Part shown: in pieces, positions 63,413-64,000 of the stretch
How positions within the stretch are numbered: the stretch's first letter is position 1
Layout: every line of letters starts with the position of its first letter
Source of the DNA: Salegentibacter_A chungangensis
GTDB lineage: Bacteria; Bacteroidota; Bacteroidia; Flavobacteriales; Flavobacteriaceae
Length of the DNA: 64,000 nt
NCBI RefSeq assembly: GCF_042678405.1
Contig: NZ_JBHTLI010000001.1
Location: 1,426,001-1,490,000 of the forward strand
Reading direction: 5' to 3'
Notes under the pieces: generated by a model
The model's database searches: none
Seen by the model: only the letters and a program-made list of their open reading frames with translations
Told to the model about the DNA's origin: nothing
Translations under genes and position numbers: made by a program

Positions 63413-63879
63413 AATTCTTGATTTTGTTTTGTGTTGTTTTGATTTTAAAGCGCCCAAAGCTATCATTTTTGAATTCCCGGCAATATTATTTTGGTTTTAA
63501 TCTCGGTTTTTTAGAAAGAATTAACGGCATTTGCCCGGTTTTGTTAAAGACTTTGCCGTGCATATCGGGAATTTCTGGTAAAACATTCTTATACCATTAA
63601 AAACCCTGGATTTTGCCTGTTAAGTACTGGTAAGTAGCGGTTTAAGTATGTTTATTGTTTGCTGTTTAGCTTCTTATTTTTATCTTTAACATATAGCCCC
63701 GACTATGTTAGCTTAAGTTGTTTCGGAAATTCCCTAAACTGCCGGAACCAGATTTTTTAGAGATTAAGCTGAATATTTCTACCTCCCTACAAAACGAAAT
63801 TTAGCATATAACTATAAAATACAGGCTGCTTTTTTTAAGGTAGGCTGCCAGTTTATTTATTAATCAACCATCAATAATT
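63413..63879. other. 467-base divergent intergenic region with repeats
   Basis: No gene seen. It holds AATTCCCG (63472-63479) with CGGGAATT (63566-63573), three TAAGTA direct repeats (starting 63621, 63631 and 63643), and TAACATA/TATGTTA around ten bases (63687-63693, 63704-63710). The leader just before 63880 reads AATCAACCATCAATAATT, an A-rich start typical here. Confidence 0.5.
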
Positions 63880-64000
63880 ATGAGAAATCAAGTAAAGATT
63901 AGACTTTTATTTCTGGCCGTGTTCATTATTGGCCTTTCAGAAACTTTTGCCCAGGCTGTGGCTCAGAATGCAGAGGCAATTAAAGTAACCGCAGTTTATA
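63880..64000 (+). CDS. Exported protein, 5' part only
   Basis: Reading from ATG at 63880, the product begins MRNQVKIRLLFLAVFIIGLS and continues ETFAQ, a clear signal peptide with cleavage near Ala-Gln, then AVAQNAEAIKVTAVY. The window ends after 40 codons, so family cannot be named. The long upstream region with direct repeats suggests a regulated gene. Confidence 0.7.
   Translation, partial: MRNQVKIRLLFLAVFIIGLSETFAQAVAQNAEAIKVTAVY

Overview
The window is a typical stretch of a Bacteroidota genome, almost certainly a marine-type member of the Flavobacteriaceae (Gramella/Christiangramia-like by overall gene content; genus is inference). Evidence: -7 boxes of the TAnnTTTG type instead of TATAAT, A-rich translation starts without Shine-Dalgarno motifs, the Bacteroidota-specific rpmB-rpmG-DUF4295-ftsY order, YwqK, fasciclin and CarboxypepD-plug-barrel outer membrane proteins, many short-signal-peptide lipoproteins, and bacillithiol genes. 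I see no tRNA or rRNA genes, CRISPR array, insertion sequence, prophage or attachment site. Base composition and gene density look even throughout.

Layout. 1-5.9 kb: the start of a phytase-like lipoprotein gene that runs off the window, csbD, clpB, a YtxJ-like bacillithiol protein and fumarylacetoacetase. 5.9-14 kb: glyA, a thioesterase/glutaminyl cyclotransferase pair, the SRP 4.5S-type RNA (ffs) with a clear promoter, an SDR oxidoreductase, a transaldolase-family aldolase, a TlpA-like lipoprotein without CxxC and an ABC-F ATPase. 13.9-24 kb: an outer membrane barrel with an unusual upstream region, a CoA-binding protein, a Na+/solute symporter, recR, a lipoyl E2, then a same-strand run exonuclease-FAA hydrolase-Hpt-cinA. 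24-31.4 kb: rpmB-rpmG-DUF4295, ftsY-amidase-membrane protein-class IV aminotransferase, a P1 peptidase and rimO. 31.4-42.4 kb: class I aldolase and erythromycin esterase, secreted M16 and M14 peptidases in one operon, bshC with a PLP decarboxylase. 42.5-52.8 kb: DUF4440, SIMPL, guaA, a four-LysM protein, OsmC, a secreted HExxH protein, nitronate monooxygenase-mnmA, and small envelope proteins. 52.8-64 kb: yidC and pyrG, a DUF3820-response regulator-sensor group, an AhpD-like protein, a GH3-family enzyme, two secreted proteins and the start of another.

Most genes are housekeeping or common Bacteroidota accessory genes. Connections worth noting: BshC and YtxJ point to bacillithiol use; clpB, csbD, OsmC and the AhpD-like protein fit stress response; ffs, ftsY and yidC give three parts of the membrane-targeting pathway; M14, M16, the cyclotransferase, the P1 peptidase and two HExxH proteins make a rich set of exported peptide-processing enzymes.

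I found no wholly new multi-gene system that the sequence can prove. The best leads are a sensor protein that ends after its phospho-acceptor helices and has no ATPase domain, overlapped by a response regulator; an exported alpha/beta hydrolase fused to an NTF2-like domain behind a run of four palindromes; an orphan minus-strand terminator between an outer membrane barrel gene and its divergent neighbour; and an ABC-F protein whose substitutions leave exactly one canonical composite ATP site.
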